Assembly: GCF_025118155.1 (NCBI RefSeq)
Contig: NW_026251403.1
Coordinates: 215,001 to 279,000 of the forward strand
Length of the DNA stretch: 64,000 bases
Source: Cokeromyces recurvatus
Taxonomy: Eukaryota > Mucoromycota > Mucoromycetes > Mucorales > Mucoraceae
Reading direction: 5' to 3'
Shown here: in pieces, positions 60,327 through 64,000 of the stretch
How positions within the stretch are numbered: position 1 is the stretch's first letter
How the letters are laid out: each line of letters begins with the position of its first letter
Notes under the pieces: generated by a model
What the model saw: the letters and a program-made list of their open reading frames with translations, nothing else
Databases searched by the model: none
Told to the model about the DNA's origin: nothing
Program-made: the position numbers and the translations under genes

Positions 60327-61118
60327 GTGCATGTTTTTTTTTTCTTTTTTTTTTTTTAAAAAAAAATAGAAACTAGACGTATTCAGTCTAATATTGGCTT
60401 TTTAACTACTGCTATTATCCCTTTCCTTACTTGAAACGGAAACCAGCCAATGAAGATAATATTCAGTGAAATAAAAATTTATTTATGAATAATGTTGATT
60501 TTTATTACTGTTAGTTTGAGGACTTATAAGTTCAATTACCCCCTCAGAATAGTGATAAATATAAGCGAATTAATATGCATTTTATCAAAATCTAACGAAT
60601 CTTACATATACAAATTATTGACAGTATTTGTTATGTTGTGTTATATAAATAAATATGTATATATTTTTAATTATATGTGATCTAAATTAATAAATTTGTA
60701 TGTTCGGTCAAAGGCACAGTAATAACAATTATCATCGTCAGAATTATAATTTTTTTTTATCAGATAGATTTTATTCTGTTATATGCCATAAAGTAAAATT
60801 TATGCTTATTACTGGCAGTTGACTGTAAGCTTATGCACACTATAATATTCTTTGTCAACTATTAACTCTTTACTTTCGTTGCTCTAAATTCCTTTCTCCT
60901 TTCTCTCTCTTCCTCTCTCTTCCTCTCTCCTTCTCCTCCTTTAACATCAATTTCCCCTTTTGTAATCTAATCCTCTTATATTCAATGAATTATATATATC
61001 TGATCATGCTATACAGTAGTCCTCCTCTTATTGTACATGTCTCCTGTTTTTTATATGTATTCATTATAATACTTGTTATTTCATAAAAAATAAAATAAAA
61101 TAAAATTGCTGTTTTTCT

Positions 61119-61155
<37 letters not shown>

Positions 61156-61228
61156 ATTGTACATAATAGTTTTTAACATTTCGTTTACATATTCGTTTTC
61201 TTCTCTCTCTCTTTTCTTTTAAAGTGCA
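59443..61228. other. Intergenic region
   Basis: Mostly AT-rich, with (TGTATG)n at 60298-60330, a T-run/A-run junction at 60333-60367, CTCTTTC tracts at 60895-60930 and a T run at 61121-61154 before the kinase start. A 46-codon open stretch after TGCATGTAG (59874-60014; TRETGAQIEETSTS to NYSKRYPI) is coding-like and may be a relic exon. An overlapping frame is also open, so it is not called as a gene. Confidence 0.4.

Positions 61229-64000
<2,772 letters not shown>

Overview
The window is nuclear DNA of an early-diverging filamentous fungus, most likely Mucoromycota and probably a mucoralean. Support comes from the AT-rich base composition, many short GT-AG introns (about 50-120 bp) that interrupt almost every gene, a mucoralean-type gene content (GSK3 kinase, GH18 chitinase, group III hybrid histidine kinase, Gin4/Hsl1-type kinase), and Fanzor and LINE debris. 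The assignment is an inference; no rRNA or other marker is present. I recognised no tRNA, rRNA or CRISPR. The exon joins listed were derived by hand from splice signals and checked for a continuous reading frame.

Layout. 1-5.9 kb: end of a KHA1-type K+/H+ antiporter (+), facing a WDR7/rabconnectin-3-beta-like WD40 gene (-). 6-7.9 kb: intergenic, with an old Fanzor fragment. 8-11.4 kb: GSK3 kinase (+), a universal-stress-protein gene (+) and a 51-residue twin-cysteine (CHCH) gene (-) too short for normal ORF calling. 11.5-13.7 kb: a 2.2 kb TIR transposon carrying a broken Fanzor (TnpB-like) gene. 14.4-20.1 kb: a coiled-coil/SH3BGR protein (+) convergent with a Nud1/Cdc11-like LRR protein (-). 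21.7-25.4 kb: 2-oxoglutarate dehydrogenase E2 (+) convergent with a secreted GH18 chitinase (-). 28-34 kb: a Ser-rich orphan (-), an acyl-CoA ligase with a 5-nt micro-exon (+), and a small Cys-tailed membrane protein (+). 34.3-43.1 kb: one enormous group III hybrid histidine kinase (-), about 2,752 residues with 22 HAMP-type units. 43.9-46.9 kb: a decayed gene, a LINE 3' tail and a second Fanzor transposon. 47.9-52.5 kb: a homeobox gene and an ADP-ribosylglycohydrolase-like gene. 54.4-57.3 kb: a nest of 5'-truncated LINE copies stacked on one target site, plus a MITE with Fanzor-element ends. 57.4-59.4 kb: a zf-4CXXC_R1 + DDT/WHIM chromatin protein. 61.2 kb to the end: a Gin4/Hsl1/Cdr2-type kinase, cut by the window edge.

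The genes do not form a pathway cluster; they are ordinary chromosomal neighbours. The novelty lies in (i) the HAMP array, expanded to about four times the usual number with near-identical DNA repeats and a 1,380-bp higher-order period; (ii) the Fanzor family: two mobile full-size but broken copies, one divergent relic and one terminal-repeat-only derivative; (iii) LINE fragments stacked on a 12-bp target repeated four times; and (iv) micro-exons of 5 and 15 nt.
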